From Nonomuraea wenchangensis (GTDB taxonomy: Bacteria; Actinomycetota; Actinomycetes; Streptosporangiales; Streptosporangiaceae), in NCBI RefSeq assembly GCF_900111685.1, contig NZ_FOHX01000014.1, forward strand, positions 124,001 through 188,000: DNA of 64,000 nt, written 5' to 3'. A program made the translations under genes and the position numbers. This document shows positions 1 to 9,327 of the stretch, one piece after another. Under the pieces are notes generated by a model. It had not been told where the DNA came from. It did not search any database and worked only from the letters and a program-made list of their open reading frames with translations. The first letter of the stretch is position 1, and each line of letters starts with the position of its first letter.

Positions 1-183
1 CTGACCTTCGTCGTCCCGGCGGGAGCGGGGGTGCGGGAGGTCGCCATGGTGGCGGTGCTGGCGCCGCACGTGTCCGGTGGCGCCGCCATCGCAGTGGCCC
101 TTTCGTCCCGCATTGTCATCATTGTGGGTGACTTGATCTGCGCCGGCCTGGCGGGAATCGCGGCAAGGCGCTCCTCGGTGTGA
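1..183 (+). CDS. C-terminal end of a multipass membrane protein (partial)
   Basis: The window opens inside an open frame that ends at TGA 181-183, so only the last 60 residues are visible. They include a short VPAGAGVREVAM segment followed by two hydrophobic stretches and a basic RR tail. That arrangement resembles the last helices of the lysylphosphatidylglycerol synthase transmembrane / UPF0104 family, whose members carry a P-G-G-hydrophobic-G-x-x-E signature near their end and often sit beside glycosyltransferases. The next gene is a glycosyltransferase, which fits. The identification rests on a short fragment and is tentative. Confidence 0.5.
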   Translation: MTFVVPAGAGVREVAMVAVLAPHVSGGAAIAVALSSRIVIIVGDLICAGLAGIAARRSSV

Positions 184-276
184 TTTGGACCACGATTTAG
201 GGGACGTTGGTCATAAGCTGAACAACAGAGGGGGACGTTCAGTCCCACGTTGATCTTGAGGGGAGAAGATCTGCGT

Positions 277-1392
277 ATGCCTCGTGTGCTCGTCGATGCG
301 GCGGCGGTTCCCGCCGACCGCGGCGCACTGACCCGCTACGTGGACGGGCTGGTCGCGGCCCTCCACCGGGCCGGCGCCGACGTCGCTGTCGCCTGCCAGC
401 GCGCCGACGCCGAACGCTACCGGCGCCTGGCGCCCAGCGCGAACGTCATACCAGGGCCCGTCTCGATCACCAACCGGGCGGCCAGGCTCGCGTGGGAGCA
501 GAGCAGCCTGCCGCTGCTCGCCCGCCAGGCCGGCGCGGACGTGATCCACGCCCCCTACTACTCGATCCCGCTCGGCTCCGGCATCCCGACCGTCGTGACG
601 GTGCACGACGCCACCTGGTTCGCCGAGGCCGACCAGCACGGCCCACGGGCGTCGTTCTTCCGCTCGGCCACCCGCACCGCCGTGCGGCGGGCCAAGCGGG
701 TGATCGTGCCGTCCAAGGCCACCAGGGACGAGCTCGTCCGCGTGCTGTCCGCCGACCCCACCAGCATCGACGTCGCCTACCACGGCGTCGACCTCGCGCT
801 GTTCCACCCGCCGAGCGAGGACGAGATCCGCCGGGCCGCGCTGCGCCTCGGGCTGCACGGGCAGCCCTACGTCGCCTTCCTCGGCAACCTCGACCCGCGC
901 AAGAACGTGCCCAACCTCATCCGCGGGTTCGCCACGGCCGTCAAGACGCTGGACAAGCCGCCCGCCCTGGTGATCGGCGGCGGCGTGCACGAGAACGACG
1001 TGGACGCCGCCTGCCGGGAGGTCGAGGCCACCGTCCGCGTCATCAGACCCGGCTACCTGCACGGGCCCGACCTGCCGGGCTTCCTCGGCGGCGCGCTCGT
1101 GGTGGCCTTCCCCTCGCGCGGCGAGGGGTTCGGGCTGCCGGTGCTGGAGGCCATGGCCTGCGGCGCGCCCGTGCTCACCACGCACCGCACCTCGCTGCCG
1201 GAGGTGGGCGGCGACGCCGTCGCCTACACCGAGCCCGACTCCGACAGCATCGCCGACGCGCTCGGCCGGCTCCTCGCCTCGGCCGAGCGGAGAAGACAGC
1301 TCCAGGAGGCGGGCCTCGCCCGCGCCCGCGAGTTCACCTGGGACGCCTCGGCCGAGGCGCACCTCAGCTCCTATCAACGCGCAATCGAATAG
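277..1392 (+). CDS. GT4-family glycosyltransferase
   Basis: A 371-residue cytoplasmic or membrane-associated glycosyltransferase that would transfer a sugar from a nucleotide donor to a glycan or lipid acceptor. The C-terminal Rossmann half carries the GT4 signature SRGEGFGLPVLEAM, with the two glutamates at about 283 and 291 spaced as in the E-x7-E motif that binds the donor. The N-terminal half has a HDATWF acceptor-side segment, and FLGNLDPRKN marks the start of the donor-binding half. I chose ATG 277 because AGGGGAGA lies at 259-266; a TTG at 250 would add nine residues but lacks a site. The GDP-mannose pyrophosphorylase-like gene begins 18 bp downstream, so a mannosyl transfer role is an attractive inference, but the substrate cannot be read from sequence. 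Confidence 0.9.
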   Translation: MPRVLVDAAAVPADRGALTRYVDGLVAALHRAGADVAVACQRADAERYRRLAPSANVIPGPVSITNRAARLAWEQSSLPLLARQAGADVIHAPYYSIPLGSGIPTVVTVHDATWFAEADQHGPRASFFRSATRTAVRRAKRVIVPSKATRDELVRVLSADPTSIDVAYHGVDLALFHPPSEDEIRRAALRLGLHGQPYVAFLGNLDPRKNVPNLIRGFATAVKTLDKPPALVIGGGVHENDVDAACREVEATVRVIRPGYLHGPDLPGFLGGALVVAFPSRGEGFGLPVLEAMACGAPVLTTHRTSLPEVGGDAVAYTEPDSDSIADALGRLLASAERRRQLQEAGLARAREFTWDASAEAHLSSYQRAIE

Positions 1393-1409
1393 TTCGGTAA
1401 CCTCACGGA

Positions 1410-2504
1410 ATGATGGAGAGCTCTTTGCCAGACCTCGAGGCGATCCTCCTGGTCGGGGGGCAGGGCACGCGCCTGCGTCCGCTGACACTGGGCACGCCCA
1501 AGCCGCTGCTGCCGACTGCCGGGGTGCCGTTCCTGGCCCACCAGTTGGCCCGTGCGCGATCGTTCGGCGTGCGCCGGATCGTCTTCGCGACCTCCTACAA
1601 GGCGTCCATGTTCGAGCCGGCCTTCGGCGACGGCGCGGCGTTCGGGCTCTCCCTCAGCTACATGACGGAGGAGACCCCCCTCGGCACCGGCGGAGCCATC
1701 CGCAACGCGGCCGAGGCGCTCACAGCGGGCCCGTCCGACCCGGTGCTCGTGCTCAACGGCGACATCCTCTCCGGGCACGACATCGGCGAACAGGTGCGCC
1801 TGCACCGCGCGCGGCAGGCCGCTGTAACGCTCCATTTGACGGAGGTGGACGATCCCTCCCGCTTCGGCTGCGTCCCGACGGACGACGACGGGCGGGTCAC
1901 GGCCTTCCTGGAGAAGACTCCCGAGCCGGTCACCAACCGCATCAACGCCGGCTGCTACGTCTTCACCCGCTCGGTCATCGACTCCATCCCCAAGGACGAG
2001 GTGGTGTCGGTGGAGCGGCAGACGTTCCCCGGGCTGATCGAGGCGGGCGAGCTGGTGCTCGGCTACGCCACCCGCACCTACTGGCTCGACGTCGGCACGC
2101 CGGCCGCGTTCGTGCAGGGCTCACGCGACCTGGTGCTGGGCCGGCTGGACTCCCCGGCCGTGCCGGGGCCGGCGGGCGAGTTCCTCACGCTGCCCGGCGC
2201 CGTGGTCGCGCCGACGGCCAAGGTCGAGGGCGGCACCACGGTCGGCGCGCGGGCGGTCGTCGAGGCCGGGGCCATCGTGACCGGCTCGGTGCTGAGCGAC
2301 GACTGCGTGATCGAGGCGGGCGCCGAGGTCACCGACTCGGTGCTGGGCAAGGGCGCGCGGGTCTGCGCGGGCACGGTGGTGCGCGGCGCGGTGATCGGCG
2401 ACGGCGCCGTGGTCGGGCCGGGCAACGAGCTCCAGGACGGCGTGCGCGTCTGGCCCGGCATCGAGCTGCCCGAGCGGGCGCTCCGCTACTCCAGCGACGT
2501 CTGA
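1410..2504 (+). CDS. manC: Sugar-phosphate nucleotidyltransferase, GDP-mannose pyrophosphorylase type
   Basis: A 364-residue enzyme that joins a sugar 1-phosphate to a nucleoside triphosphate. Residues about 10-235 form the NTP-transferase domain, with the VGGQGTRLRPLT loop and downstream PKPLLP lysine, the VLNGDIL metal-binding aspartate, and NAGCYVF. Residues about 250-355 are a left-handed beta-helix of hexapeptide repeats. Length and layout match the eukaryote-like pyrophosphorylase of Actinobacteria (Rv3264c in M. tuberculosis, about 359 aa), which makes GDP-mannose; glucose-1-phosphate enzymes of similar build are the alternative. The gene follows the glycosyltransferase closely and its last 19 bp overlap the convergent kinase gene. 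The ATG at 1410 is followed at once by a second ATG; neither has a strong ribosome-binding site. Confidence 0.8.
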   Translation: MMESSLPDLEAILLVGGQGTRLRPLTLGTPKPLLPTAGVPFLAHQLARARSFGVRRIVFATSYKASMFEPAFGDGAAFGLSLSYMTEETPLGTGGAIRNAAEALTAGPSDPVLVLNGDILSGHDIGEQVRLHRARQAAVTLHLTEVDDPSRFGCVPTDDDGRVTAFLEKTPEPVTNRINAGCYVFTRSVIDSIPKDEVVSVERQTFPGLIEAGELVLGYATRTYWLDVGTPAAFVQGSRDLVLGRLDSPAVPGPAGEFLTLPGAVVAPTAKVEGGTTVGARAVVEAGAIVTGSVLSDDCVIEAGAEVTDSVLGKGARVCAGTVVRGAVIGDGAVVGPGNELQDGVRVWPGIELPERALRYSSDV

Positions 2505-3853
2505 GAGGCCGGGGCCGGGAGACGCCGTGGTTTCCTCGACTCCCAGGCCCAGCCTCCCAGCAGGACCATGACGGTGGTGATCACGATCAACGGGATCACC
2601 CAGATCCTGTCGCCGGACCTGATGCCCAGCGTCGCCAGCAGAACGGCCATGCCGTCGAAGGCGTAGAACACGGCTGCGGCACCGGCGACGAACCCGGCGG
2701 CACCTCCGATGACGGCGACGGTCTCACCGGCGAGGGGACGTAAGAGCCGGGCCATCCGGGCGCACAGCAGGCCGACCAGGCCGTGCTCGATGATGAGGAG
2801 GGCCGCCAGGGCAACGCCCCAGAAGGCGTGGTGAGACACGATGTCGCCGATGTAGTCCCAAGGGCTGCGGAGCCGCCGGAAGCCGAGCACGTCGAGCTCC
2901 TTCATGAGGCCGAGAACGCCGAGCGCCAGGATGATCGCCATCATCGCCGCGACGCCCTTGGGCTGCCACGCCCGCTCGGGGGCTTCCTCCGGCGGCAGGA
3001 TCCTGGTGCGGTCCCCGCTCGGCTGTCGTTCGCCGAGCATGGCCAGTCCCTGCTCGACGGTCGGCCGGTTGCCCGGGTCCTTGTCGAGCAGCCGGGTGAT
3101 GAGCGGCGCGAGCGGGCCCGCCCGTCGCGGCGGCGGCGGCTCTTCCAGCAGGACCGCGGTCAGCGCCGCCGGCTGGGTGTCGCGGCGGAACGGGGAGACG
3201 CCCTCGACGGCCTGGTAGAGGGTCGCGCCGAGGGAGAACAGGTCGCCGGCAGGCAGCTCGTCGGTGCCGCGCAGCCGCTCGGGGGCCATGTACTCGGGCG
3301 AGCCGATGAGCATCCCGGTGGTCGTCAGGGTGGTGTCGGTGGTGTGGAGCGCGATCCCGAAGTCGGTGAGCAGGACCCTGCCGTCCGTGGAGAGCATGAC
3401 GTTGGCGGGTTTGACGTCGCGGTGCACGATGCCGGCCCGGTGCGCCGCGCCGAGCGCCGCCAGCAGTGCGCCGGCGACGCGGGTGGCCTGCTCCACCGGC
3501 AGCGGTCCGTGCTCGTCGAGGTGCTCGGCCAGCGAGGAGCCGTCGATCAGCTCCATCACGATCCAGGGCAGACCGTCGGAGACCACGTCGTAGATGGCCA
3601 GGATGTTCTCGTGGCTGCGTAAGCGGACGGCGTTGCGGGCCTCGCGGGCGGCGCGTTCCAGCCGCTTGTCCTGCTCCGCCTGAGACATCCCGGGCAGCAG
3701 CTGCAGCTCCTTGATCGCCACCTCGACGTCCAGGACCTCGTCGTGCGCCCGCCAGACCCGCCCGAACCCGCCGGACCCGAGCAGGGTGACCAGCCGGTAA
3801 CGTCCGCCGACCCTGTAGCCAGGCTGCGCCGATCTCATCGCCATCCCGCCCAT
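2486..3853 (-). CDS. Membrane-anchored Ser/Thr protein kinase
   Basis: A eukaryotic-type protein kinase of about 455 residues. The kinase domain (about 10-275) is complete: glycine loop GSGGFGRV, VAIKE lysine, HRDVKPANV catalytic loop, DFG and APE. An acidic/proline linker follows, and then four hydrophobic helices fill the last 150 residues. This differs from the PknB class: there is no single helix followed by an extracellular PASTA or other sensor domain, so whatever it senses is probably within the membrane or via partners. The convergent overlap with the upstream pyrophosphorylase gene is 19 bp. Several ATGs are possible (3853, 3844, 3838) and a TTG at 3865; the kinase domain begins just after all of them. 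Confidence 0.88.
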   Translation of the reverse strand: MGGMAMRSAQPGYRVGGRYRLVTLLGSGGFGRVWRAHDEVLDVEVAIKELQLLPGMSQAEQDKRLERAAREARNAVRLRSHENILAIYDVVSDGLPWIVMELIDGSSLAEHLDEHGPLPVEQATRVAGALLAALGAAHRAGIVHRDVKPANVMLSTDGRVLLTDFGIALHTTDTTLTTTGMLIGSPEYMAPERLRGTDELPAGDLFSLGATLYQAVEGVSPFRRDTQPAALTAVLLEEPPPPRRAGPLAPLITRLLDKDPGNRPTVEQGLAMLGERQPSGDRTRILPPEEAPERAWQPKGVAAMMAIILALGVLGLMKELDVLGFRRLRSPWDYIGDIVSHHAFWGVALAALLIIEHGLVGLLCARMARLLRPLAGETVAVIGGAAGFVAGAAAVFYAFDGMAVLLATLGIRSGDRIWVIPLIVITTVMVLLGGWAWESRKPRRLPAPASQTSLE

Positions 3854-3963
3854 CTCGCCCCGCAACGCCCCGCACGACAGGTGGCCAGACTAGATCAACG
3901 GCATCGGCGCCGTGGCCCTTACCGCGGGCCGTTCCACACCGGCCGGCCCGGCACACTGGAGGG

Positions 3964-4860
3964 GTGAGGGAGCGCAGGTGGGCGCCGGAAGGGCCGCTCG
4001 ACGTCGGGCTGGCGTTGCAGCCGCACCGGCGCGGCGGCGGCGACCCCGCCTGGCGGCGCACCGCCGACGGGGCCGTGTGGCGCACCTCAAGGGCGCCCTC
4101 CGGTCCCTGCACGCTCCGGGTGAGCGTCGCGGGCGGCGAGGTGCTCGGGCAGGCGTGGGGGCCCGGCGCGGAGTGGGCGCTGGAGACCCTGCCGGCGCTG
4201 CTCGGGGCCGAGGACGACCGGTCCGGGTTCAGCGTCAGGCACGAGGTGCTGGCCGACGCCGCACGCCGCCACCCCGGCCTGCGCATCGGCCGTACCGGCC
4301 GCGTCATGGAGGCCCTGGTGCCGGCCGTGCTGGAGCAGAAGGTGGTGGGCCAGGAAGCCTGGCGGGCCTGGCGCTGGCTGCTCCACCACTACGGCGAGCC
4401 CGCCCCCGGCCCGGCCCCCGAGGGCATGCGGGTGATCCCCGAGCCGGCGGTGTGGCGGCAGATCCCCTCCTGGCACTGGCACCGGGCGGGCGCGGAGGCG
4501 GTGCGGGCCCGTACGATCGCGACCGCCGCCTGGCACGCCGCCAAGCTGGAGGCGGCCGGCACCACGCAGGAGCTCGACCGGCTGCTGCGCGCGCTGCCCG
4601 GCGTCGGGGTGTGGACCTCCGCCGAGGTGCGTCAGCGCGCGTTCGGCGATCCCGACGCGGTGAGCGTGGGCGACTTCCACCTGGCCAAGCTGGTCGGCTA
4701 CGCGCTGACGGGGGAGAAGACCGACGATCCGGGCATGCTGCGGCTGCTGGAGCCGTACGAGGGGCATCGGCACCGGGCGACGGTGCTGGTGTGGCTGTCG
4801 GGGCTGCGGCCGCCGGCCCGGGGGCCACGCATGCCGGTACGCGACTTTCGGGCATTTTGA
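3964..4860 (+). CDS. DNA-3-methyladenine glycosylase-like HhH-GPD protein
   Basis: A 298-residue base-excision repair glycosylase that would release alkylated bases from DNA. The helix-hairpin-helix is visible as LRALPGVGVWTSAEV, and the presumed catalytic aspartate follows at about residue 237 in SVGDFHL, the spacing expected for AlkA-type HhH-GPD enzymes. The N-terminal about 100 residues form the AlkA-like beta domain. The GTG start at 3964 is preceded by GGAGGGG almost touching the start codon, so the true start is somewhat uncertain. It stands alone between the kinase and fbiC and is transcribed toward fbiC with a 48-bp gap. Confidence 0.83.
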   Translation: MRERRWAPEGPLDVGLALQPHRRGGGDPAWRRTADGAVWRTSRAPSGPCTLRVSVAGGEVLGQAWGPGAEWALETLPALLGAEDDRSGFSVRHEVLADAARRHPGLRIGRTGRVMEALVPAVLEQKVVGQEAWRAWRWLLHHYGEPAPGPAPEGMRVIPEPAVWRQIPSWHWHRAGAEAVRARTIATAAWHAAKLEAAGTTQELDRLLRALPGVGVWTSAEVRQRAFGDPDAVSVGDFHLAKLVGYALTGEKTDDPGMLRLLEPYEGHRHRATVLVWLSGLRPPARGPRMPVRDFRAF

Positions 4861-4896
4861 CCGGCCCTGGGTGCGTGTGGTGAACTCAGCGCGCCG

Positions 4897-4909
4897 TACT
4901 GTGCCTGTA
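4897..4909 (+). promoter_or_regulatory. Candidate -10 box for leaderless fbiC transcript
   Basis: TACTGT at 4897-4902 fits the TANNNT consensus and ends six bases before the fbiC ATG. No Shine-Dalgarno-like sequence lies in front of the ATG. This spacing places the transcription start at or next to the start codon, as in leaderless actinobacterial genes. No convincing -35 element is seen. Confidence 0.4.
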
Positions 4910-7461
4910 TGAGTCCCGTGAACGATTCCGCGCTCCGCCGCGCTCTCGCCCGCGCCCGCGACGGCAAGACCCTCGACGTCACCGAGGCGACCGTGCTGCT
5001 GCACGCGCGGGACGAGCACCTCGACGCCCTCCTTGAGCACGCCTCCCGTGTCCGCGACGCCGGCCTCGAGTCCGCCGGACGGCCAGGGGTCGTCACCTAC
5101 AGCAGGAAGGTGTTCATCCCGCTGACCAGGTTGTGCCGGGACCGGTGCGGCTACTGCACGTTCGCCACCGCGCCGCACAAGCTCGACTCGCCCTTCCTGA
5201 GCCCGGACGAGGTGCTGGAGATCGCCCGGCAGGGCGCGGCGATGGGATGCAAGGAGGCGTTGTTCACGCTGGGGGACCGGCCGGAGGACCGCTGGCGCCA
5301 GGCCCGCGAGTGGCTGGACGCGCACGGCTACGACGACACGCTGTCGTACGTGCGGGCCATGGCGATCAGGGTGCTGGAGGAGACCGGGCTGCTGCCGCAC
5401 CTCAACCCAGGGGTGATGAGCTGGCGGGACCTGCAGCGGCTCAAGCCCGTCGCGCCGTCCATGGGAATGATGCTGGAGACGACGTCGCGGCGGCTGTTCG
5501 AGGAGAAGGGGCAGCCCCACTTCGGCTCGCCGGACAAGGACCCGGCGGTGCGGCTGCGGGTGCTGGAGGACGCCGGGCGGAGCAACGTGCCGTTCACCAC
5601 CGGCATCCTCATCGGGATCGGGGAGACCGTCCAGGACCGGGCCGAGTCGATCTTCGCGATCCGGCGGGTGGCCCGCGAGTACGGCGGCGTCCAGGAGGTC
5701 ATCGTCCAGAACTTCCGCGCCAAGCCGGACACCGCGATGCGCGGCATGCCGGACGCCGACCTCCAGGAGCTGGCCGCCACCATCGCCGTCACGCGCCTGG
5801 TGCTCGGCCCGAAGGCCCGCGTCCAGGCCCCGCCGAACCTGGTGGACGCCGAGTACGCGCTCATGCTCCGCGCCGGCATCGACGACTGGGGCGGCGTCTC
5901 CCCGCTCACCCCCGACCACGTCAACCCCGAGCGGCCCTGGCCGCAGATCGAGGAGCTGGCGGCCCGCACCGCCGCCGCCGGGTTCGCGCTGCGCGAGCGC
6001 CTGACCATCTACCCCGAGTACGTGCTGGCCGCCGAGCCCTGGCTGGACCCGCGCCTGTCCGCCCACGTGGCCGCGCTCGCCGACCCGGAGACCGGCCTGG
6101 CCCGCGAGGACGCCGTTCTTGAGGGCCGCCCGTGGCAGGAGCCGGACGGCGGCTTCGTCCCGGCCGGGCGGGTGGACCTGCACGTCGAGGTGGACACCGA
6201 AGGGCGTACGCACGACCGGCGCGACGACTTCGACCACGTCTACGGCGACTGGGAGGCGCTGAAGGACCGCCTCGGCACGGCGACGCCCACGACGCCGGGC
6301 GACGTGCGGCAGGCGCTGCGCAGGGCGGCGGCGGACCCGGCCGGGCTCACCGACGACGAGGCCGTGGCGCTGCTCGGCGCGGACGGGGAGGCGCTGGAGG
6401 AGCTGGCCGCCATCGCCGACGACCTGCGGCGGCAGGCGGCCGGCGACGACGTCACCTACGTGGTCAACAGGAACATCAACTTCACCAACGTCTGCTACAC
6501 CGGCTGCCGGTTCTGCGCGTTCGCGCAGCGGCGTACGGACGCGGACGCGTACACGCTGAGCCTGGACCAGGTGGCCGACCGGGCGCAGGAGGCGTGGGAG
6601 GCCGGCGCCACCGAGGTGTGCATGCAGGGCGGCATCCATCCCGACCTGCCGGGGACCGCGTACTTCGACATCGCGAGGGCGGTGAAGGCGCGTACGCCGG
6701 ACATGCACGTGCACGCCTTCTCTCCGATGGAGGTCATCAACGGGGCGTCCAGGACGAACCTCTCCGTACGGGAGTGGCTGGAGGCCGCCAAGGAGGCCGG
6801 GGTGGACTCGCTGCCGGGCACGGCGGCCGAGATCCTGGACGACGACGTGCGCTGGGTGCTCACCAAGGGCAAGCTGCCGGCGAGCGAGTGGATCGACGTC
6901 ATCACCACGGCACACAAGGTGGGCATCCCGACCACGTCCACCATGATGTACGGCCACGTGGACAACCACCTGCACTGGGTCAGGCACATCAAGCTGATCC
7001 GGCGGCTGCAGGAGGAGACCGGCGGGTTCTCGGAGTTCGTGCTGCTGCCGTTCGTGCACACGAGCGCGCCGATCTACCTGGCCGGCATCGCCCGCCCAGG
7101 ACCCACGGCGCGCGAGAACCGGGCCGTGCACGCCCTGGCCAGGATCCTGCTGCACGGCGCGATCGGCAACATCCAGTGCTCGTGGGTGAAGCTCCAGGAC
7201 GACCTGTGCCGGCAGGTGCTCCAGGGCGGCGTCAACGACCTCGGCGGCACGCTCATGGAGGAGACCATCAGCCGCATGGCGGGCTCGGAGAACGGCTCGT
7301 ACAAGACCATCAGCGAGCTGCACGCCATGGTCGAGGTCACCGGGCGGCCGGCGCGCCAGCGCACCACCGAGTACGGCGTCCCGTCGGCCGAGCGGCTGGC
7401 CGCCTCGGCGGCGAGCGACGGCGTGTGCCAGAGCGTGCGGCGGGTGCTGCCGCTCGCTTAG
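4909..7461 (+). CDS. fbiC: FbiC, bifunctional 7,8-didemethyl-8-hydroxy-5-deazariboflavin synthase
   Basis: An 850-residue fusion of the two radical-SAM enzymes (CofG and CofH) that make Fo, the deazaflavin core of coenzyme F420, from tyrosine and 5-amino-6-ribitylaminouracil. Both iron-sulfur motifs are present: C76-RDR-C80-GY-C83 in the N-terminal CofG half and C529-YTG-C533-RF-C536 in the CofH half. Length matches actinobacterial FbiC (about 850 aa). [10 protein letters not shown] and SPMEV in the second half are typical of CofH. Its position about 2.7 kb from fbiA-fbiB is notable because in M. tuberculosis fbiC (Rv1173) is far from that pair. Confidence 0.97.
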   Translation: MSPVNDSALRRALARARDGKTLDVTEATVLLHARDEHLDALLEHASRVRDAGLESAGRPGVVTYSRKVFIPLTRLCRDRCGYCTFATAPHKLDSPFLSPDEVLEIARQGAAMGCKEALFTLGDRPEDRWRQAREWLDAHGYDDTLSYVRAMAIRVLEETGLLPHLNPGVMSWRDLQRLKPVAPSMGMMLETTSRRLFEEKGQPHFGSPDKDPAVRLRVLEDAGRSNVPFTTGILIGIGETVQDRAESIFAIRRVAREYGGVQEVIVQNFRAKPDTAMRGMPDADLQELAATIAVTRLVLGPKARVQAPPNLVDAEYALMLRAGIDDWGGVSPLTPDHVNPERPWPQIEELAARTAAAGFALRERLTIYPEYVLAAEPWLDPRLSAHVAALADPETGLAREDAVLEGRPWQEPDGGFVPAGRVDLHVEVDTEGRTHDRRDDFDHVYGDWEALKDRLGTATPTTPGDVRQALRRAAADPAGLTDDEAVALLGADGEALEELAAIADDLRRQAAGDDVTYVVNRNINFTNVCYTGCRFCAFAQRRTDADAYTLSLDQVADRAQEAWEAGATEVCMQGGIHPDLPGTAYFDIARAVKARTPDMHVHAFSPMEVINGASRTNLSVREWLEAAKEAGVDSLPGTAAEILDDDVRWVLTKGKLPASEWIDVITTAHKVGIPTTSTMMYGHVDNHLHWVRHIKLIRRLQEETGGFSEFVLLPFVHTSAPIYLAGIARPGPTARENRAVHALARILLHGAIGNIQCSWVKLQDDLCRQVLQGGVNDLGGTLMEETISRMAGSENGSYKTISELHAMVEVTGRPARQRTTEYGVPSAERLAASAASDGVCQSVRRVLPLA

Positions 7462-7521
7462 TTGTAACTTGTTCTAACAACGGGTTGCGCCCTGACTGCG
7501 AGACCCTGACAGAATCGGCAC

Positions 7522-9270
7522 GTGCGGTTGGGTCGGCATCGCGCCGCGCTCTCCACCGAGCAGCGGCGCAAGAAGGCGTTACGGCGTGGTGTGCTGGCCG
7601 GGCTCGCGGCCGTGGCCATCGTCGCCGCCTCGCTGACCGTGGTGTTCGGCGGCGCCGGCGCGCTGTGCTCCACGCGGGAGCCCGTCCTGGTCAGCGTCGC
7701 GGCGGCGGTGGACGTCGCGCCCTCCGTCATGGAGGCGGCCGGGCGGTTCAACGACACCAAGGCGTCCGTTGGCGGCCGGTGCGTGCTCGTCCAGGTGACC
7801 GAGCAGCCACCGGCCACCGTCCTGCGCACGCTCATCGGCGACCGCGCGGGCGTGCTGCGCGAGCGGCCCGACGGGTGGATCGCCGACTCCTCGGCCTGGA
7901 TCCGGCTGGCCCGCCAGCAGGGGGCCAGCTCGCTGCCGGCCGGGGAGAGCGTCGTCGCGACCTCGCCGCTGGTGTTCGCCACGCGGCAGTCGCTGGCGCG
8001 GCGCTTCTCCGTGGGCAACACCGAGATGAACTGGCGGATGGTCTTCCCGTCCACCGCGCGCGGGCGGCTGACGCCCACGGACGACGAGCCCGACGTCGTA
8101 CGCGTGCCCGACCCCTCGCTGGCCGGGGCGGGCATCGCGACCGTGGCCGCCGCCCGCGACGTGGTCGGCACCGGGCCCGAGGCCGACAAGGCGCTGACCG
8201 CGTTCGTCCGCTGGGCGCAGGCGGGGTCGGCGCCCGACTACCGCAGCATGCTGGCGGCCGTGGACGACCGTACGTTCTGGCAGCGGCCGGTGGTCATCGT
8301 GCCTGAGCAGTCGGTGTGGCACCACAACCAGCGGCCCTCCGCCGACCCGGTCGTGGCGCTGCACCCGCGCGAGGGGACCATCGACCTCGACTACCCCTAC
8401 GTCGTCACCGCCACCGACCCGGTCGCGGCGGAGGCGTCCACCGCGTTCGCCGACTGGCTGACCGGGCCGGAGGCGCAGCAGATCGTGCGGCGGGCCGGGT
8501 TCCGGTCGGGCGACGGCAAGGAGGGGCCGATCTCGCCGGGGCCGTTGCTGCCCACCGCCGCCCCCAAGGTGCGCACGTCCGTCACGCCGCAGGACATCGA
8601 CGAGGCGCTGCGCGCCTGGAGCCGGCTCGCCCCGCCCACCAACATCCTGGTGCTGGCCGACACCAGCAAGCACATGGCCGAGCCGCTGAAGGGCAGCACC
8701 CGCGTGCAGGTGGCGCTGGAGGCCGCCAGGATCGGGCTCCAGCTCTTCCCGGTGTCCACGCACATGGGGCTGTGGGAGTTCGCCGGCGGGCTGGGGCAGG
8801 TGAGGGGCTACCGGGAGCTGGTCGGGCTCGGGCCGATCAACGAGCCCGAACGCGGGCAGGTCGTCCGGCGCAGCCGCCTGGAGGAGGCCACCGCCACCAT
8901 CACCGCCCATCCCACGCGGCCGAGCTCGCTCTACGACGCCGTGCTCAGCGGCTTTCGCCGGGTGAGCGGCGAGTACCGCGAGGAGATGAACAACACGCTG
9001 CTGGTGATCACGGCGGGCAAGGACGACGGCAAGGGCATCAGCCGCGAGCGGCTAATGGACACGCTGCGCCGCGAGTGGCGGCCGGACCGGCCGGTGCAGA
9101 TCATCGTCATCGCCTTCGGCTCCGGCGTGGACCGCGCGGCGCTCGGCCAGATCACCGCCGCCACGAACGGCTCCCTGCACGAGGCGCAGCGGCCGGACGA
9201 GATCATCGACGTCTTCCTCGCGGCGCTGGCCCGCCGCCTGTGCCACCCCACCTGCAAGCCCCCCGCATGA
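7522..9270 (+). CDS. Membrane-anchored substrate-binding and VWA domain protein
   Basis: A 582-residue exported protein. An Arg/Lys-rich N-terminus leads into one hydrophobic segment (about 29-52), followed by a periplasmic-binding-protein-like region (about 55-340, beginning PVLVSVAAAVDVAPSV) and a von Willebrand A domain (about 373-575). The VWA metal site is degenerate: D380-T-S-K-H where D-x-S-x-S is usual, so metal-dependent adhesion may be altered. Similar two-domain proteins occur widely in actinomycetes without an assigned role; the solute-binding half has no transporter partner here. The GTG start lacks a ribosome-binding site. A strong hairpin terminator follows the stop. Confidence 0.72.
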   Translation: MRLGRHRAALSTEQRRKKALRRGVLAGLAAVAIVAASLTVVFGGAGALCSTREPVLVSVAAAVDVAPSVMEAAGRFNDTKASVGGRCVLVQVTEQPPATVLRTLIGDRAGVLRERPDGWIADSSAWIRLARQQGASSLPAGESVVATSPLVFATRQSLARRFSVGNTEMNWRMVFPSTARGRLTPTDDEPDVVRVPDPSLAGAGIATVAAARDVVGTGPEADKALTAFVRWAQAGSAPDYRSMLAAVDDRTFWQRPVVIVPEQSVWHHNQRPSADPVVALHPREGTIDLDYPYVVTATDPVAAEASTAFADWLTGPEAQQIVRRAGFRSGDGKEGPISPGPLLPTAAPKVRTSVTPQDIDEALRAWSRLAPPTNILVLADTSKHMAEPLKGSTRVQVALEAARIGLQLFPVSTHMGLWEFAGGLGQVRGYRELVGLGPINEPERGQVVRRSRLEEATATITAHPTRPSSLYDAVLSGFRRVSGEYREEMNNTLLVITAGKDDGKGISRERLMDTLRREWRPDRPVQIIVIAFGSGVDRAALGQITAATNGSLHEAQRPDEIIDVFLAALARRLCHPTCKPPA

Positions 9271-9283
9271 CGGCCCGCATGAC

Positions 9284-9315
9284 GAAGGGGACGCCCCTGG
9301 CGGAGCGTCCCCTTC
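9284..9315. terminator. Bidirectional hairpin terminator
   Basis: Perfect 11-bp stem (GAAGGGGACGC paired with GCGTCCCCTTC) with a 10-base loop lies in the 57-bp gap between two convergent genes, the VWA protein and the polysaccharide monooxygenase. No long T-run follows, which is common for high-GC actinobacterial terminators. Confidence 0.75.
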
Positions 9316-9327
9316 CCGGTCAGCGGG

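Noticed and set aside
250-276. TTG start at 250 for the GT4 glycosyltransferase
   Set aside because: ATG 277 has a well-placed AGGGGAGA and matches where relatives begin; the extension has no site of its own.
4087-7323. A 1,078-codon open frame antisense to fbiC and the DNA glycosylase
   Set aside because: It is the mirror of two recognisable genes in very high-GC DNA; its product is Arg/Gly/Val/His-rich with no domain and no ribosome-binding site.
7462-7490. TTGTT-CT-AACAA dyad after fbiC
   Set aside because: Five-base arms in a short AT-rich patch; too small to separate from chance and badly placed for the next start.
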